DNA of 21,388 nt from an uncultured Fretibacterium sp. (GTDB lineage: Bacteria; Synergistota; Synergistia; Synergistales; Aminobacteriaceae), in assembly GCF_938040765.1 (NCBI RefSeq), contig NZ_CALIAA010000242.1:1-21388 (forward strand), given 5' to 3'. The notes beneath the pieces are model-generated. The model was given only the letters and a program-made list of their open reading frames with translations, made no database searches and was not told the DNA's origin. Position numbers and translations under genes: made by a program. Within the stretch, counting starts at the first letter, position 1. Every line of letters starts with the position of its first letter. Positions 20,127 to 21,388 of this stretch are shown piece after piece.

Positions 20127-21388
20127 TCAGGGTTTTCCGCGCAGGACAATTGGCAGGGCAGCCAGAAGGATCAGACCTGCGAATCCCGTGTTACAGCCGC
20201 TTCCTCCGGAATGCCCGGACGTTTTCTTATCGGGCTGATTGTTGTCGGGGTCGGGGTTGGAGCGGGGAACGCTGCCGAGCGCCAGTCCCTCCGACCCCAG
20301 GCTCTTTTCCAGCATGGAGCCGTCCTTGAACCGGAAGCACACGGCCGAGATCGCAGCCTTGTCCAAAGCGGAAGCGGGAACCCGTCCTTCCAGCTTCAGC
20401 CGGTATTCCTGACTTTCCTTCGTTTGAACCAGGAAGGTGAACGCCCCGACCGGGTTGCCGTCCCAAGCCAGACTGCAGGTGACGCCGCCTACAAAATGGG
20501 AGGACGCGCTGGCATATACGGCGTCGGGCTGGGACGAGAGCCTCACCGGGCAGATCAGGGAAACGCTGGAGAACCCCTGGGTGTCCGGGACCCCGATTGT
20601 CGCCGTCCAGCGGGCGGGGTCGATGGGGAGCTCCACGGATTCCTGAGGAAGCTGGGGACTGGGCTTTGGTTGCGGCTCGGGCTTTGGCTGCGGTTCCGGC
20701 CTGGGCTGTGGTTCCGGTGTCGGCTGTGGTTCGGGCCGAGGCTCGGGTTTAGGTTGCGGTTCTGGTTTGGGCTTGAGCGACGGGTCGGGAGGAACCTCGG
20801 GATAGCGCGTATTCAGCCATTCGAGAGCTCCCTTGACGTTGAGAAAGCCATAGGCGGAGAGCTTTTGTTCCTTCGGATTGATCCCCTGATAGTCGCTTTT
20901 TGTCGGAAAGGGCTTGGCGACGGGATTGACACTCGGCTTTGCCCCCTTGAGGATGGCCCCCTTGAGCTCGTGGGCTTTGAGGGTAGGAAACTTCGACATC
21001 AACAGCCCGGCCGCTCCCGCCACATGGGGGGCGGCCATGGAAGTTCCCGACATGAACCCATAGAGTCCATACGTGCTTCCGTATCCCGGGCCCTCGACTC
21101 CCTTGGGCGTCGTGCTGTAGATCTTCATTCCCGGAGCCGCCACGTCGACTTTCGTCTGGCTCCAGTTGGAGAAATACGCCCCCTTCCCCCCCTCTGCCAT
21201 GGCGCCGACGACGATCATATTGTTCAGCCCCGTGAAGGACGCGGGATAACAATACTCCCCTCTCCTGAAACGGGGCCGGAAGAGAGACTCCGAGTCGCTG
21301 AACGGGGCGGGTTCCCCTACCTCCAGCCCCTCGTTCCCGGCCGCTACGACAATGACGATGCGATCCGTATCGTCCAGTGCCTTGTAGG
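20127..21388 (-). CDS. S8 subtilisin-like serine protease with Synerg-CTERM sorting signal (5' partial)
   Basis: The reading frame runs open to the window edge on the minus strand, so the signal peptide, catalytic Asp and His are missing; 419 residues remain. The visible catalytic core has the oxyanion Asn in VAAGNEG (residue 18 of the fragment), VDVAAPG, and the nucleophile in GTSMAAPHVAGAAG (Ser116). After it come a Pro-Lys/Glu/Gln stalk (about 205-245) and a beta-rich domain of about 120 residues (about 249-370) that I do not recognise. The C-terminus reads SGGSGCNTGF, a hydrophobic helix, then RGKP, matching the Synerg-CTERM sorting signal. Predicted to be exported and surface-attached, digesting external protein for amino acids. 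Confidence 0.9.
   Translation of the reverse strand, partial: YKALDDTDRIVIVVAAGNEGLEVGEPAPFSDSESLFRPRFRRGEYCYPASFTGLNNMIVVGAMAEGGKGAYFSNWSQTKVDVAAPGMKIYSTTPKGVEGPGYGSTYGLYGFMSGTSMAAPHVAGAAGLLMSKFPTLKAHELKGAILKGAKPSVNPVAKPFPTKSDYQGINPKEQKLSAYGFLNVKGALEWLNTRYPEVPPDPSLKPKPEPQPKPEPRPEPQPTPEPQPRPEPQPKPEPQPKPSPQLPQESVELPIDPARWTATIGVPDTQGFSSVSLICPVRLSSQPDAVYASASSHFVGGVTCSLAWDGNPVGAFTFLVQTKESQEYRLKLEGRVPASALDKAAISAVCFRFKDGSMLEKSLGSEGLALGSVPRSNPDPDNNQPDKKTSGHSGGSGCNTGFAGLILLAALPIVLRGKP
20130..20219 (-). other. Synerg-CTERM-like C-terminal sorting region
   Basis: The last 30 residues of the protease hold a Gly/Ser-rich spacer, an invariant-looking Cys-Asn, a hydrophobic stretch of about 15 residues (AGLILLAALPIVL) and a short basic tail. 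This tripartite form is that of C-terminal protein-sorting signals. The Gly-Cys-Asn variant is the one I associate with Synergistota. The processing enzyme is not known to me. Confidence 0.72.
20655..20774 (-). repeat. Pro-rich stalk repeat in the protease
   Basis: About 40 residues alternate Pro with Lys, Glu, Gln, Arg or Thr (units such as PKPEPQ), encoded by imperfect hexamers. It joins the protease to the C-terminal domain, as the Pro-Gln stalk does in the ZinT lipoprotein. Confidence 0.85.

Noticed and set aside
1..21388. CRISPR array, insertion sequence, phage or integron signals
   Set aside because: No regularly spaced identical repeats, transposase or integrase motifs, or terminal inverted repeats with target duplications were found. 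The only tandem repeats encode Pro-rich stalks.

Overview
The window is GC-rich DNA with densely packed bacterial genes. It most likely comes from a member of the Synergistota (Synergistetes). Three things point there: a surface subtilase ends in a C-terminal Gly/Ser-Cys-Asn plus hydrophobic helix plus Arg/Lys tail that looks like the Synerg-CTERM sorting signal; energy coupling uses a V/A-type ATPase; and an LPS-transport pair (lptA-lptB) shows a diderm envelope. Genus cannot be fixed from this sequence alone.

Layout: (1) 98-3640, plus strand: a uridine phosphorylase, a glutamate/aspartate-family sodium symporter with an altered substrate site, a small Cys-rich helix-hairpin-helix protein and DprA. 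The last three overlap by 4 bases at each junction. (2) 3755-12673, plus strand: a nine-gene V/A-type ATPase operon in the order D-H-C-I-K-F-E-A-B, with rotor-axle subunit D first rather than after B. (3) 12701-14415, minus strand: lptB and lptA, convergent with the ATPase operon, with a leader full of inverted repeats. (4) 14585-16037, plus strand: a strong sigma-70-type promoter, a lipoprotein with a (Pro-Gln)14 stalk and two tandem ZinT metal-binding domains, and a textbook terminator. (5) 16038-16454: about 420 bases without a confident gene, holding an extended -10 promoter, a 37-codon reading frame, a perfect-palindrome terminator and an operator-like inverted repeat. (6) 16455-20018, plus strand: D-serine ammonia-lyase (dsdA), a histidine phosphatase, a short sigma-70-family factor and a SAM-dependent methyltransferase. 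(7) 20067-20108: a 19-bp hairpin between convergent genes. (8) 20127-21388, minus strand: the C-terminal part of an S8 subtilisin-like protease with a Pro-rich stalk and the sorting signal; its N-terminus lies outside the window.

Physiologically this fits an anaerobic amino-acid and nucleoside user: uridine phosphorolysis, amino-acid/sodium symport, D-serine deamination to pyruvate and ammonia, extracellular proteolysis, and ion-motive-force handling by the V/A-ATPase. The two surface proteins (tandem ZinT lipoprotein and subtilase) share the design of a folded domain on a Pro-rich stalk. No tRNA, rRNA, CRISPR array, insertion sequence or phage gene was seen. The most unusual items are the tandem ZinT lipoprotein, the unknown beta-rich domain before the sorting signal of the protease, the modified symporter site and the untranslated block upstream of dsdA.
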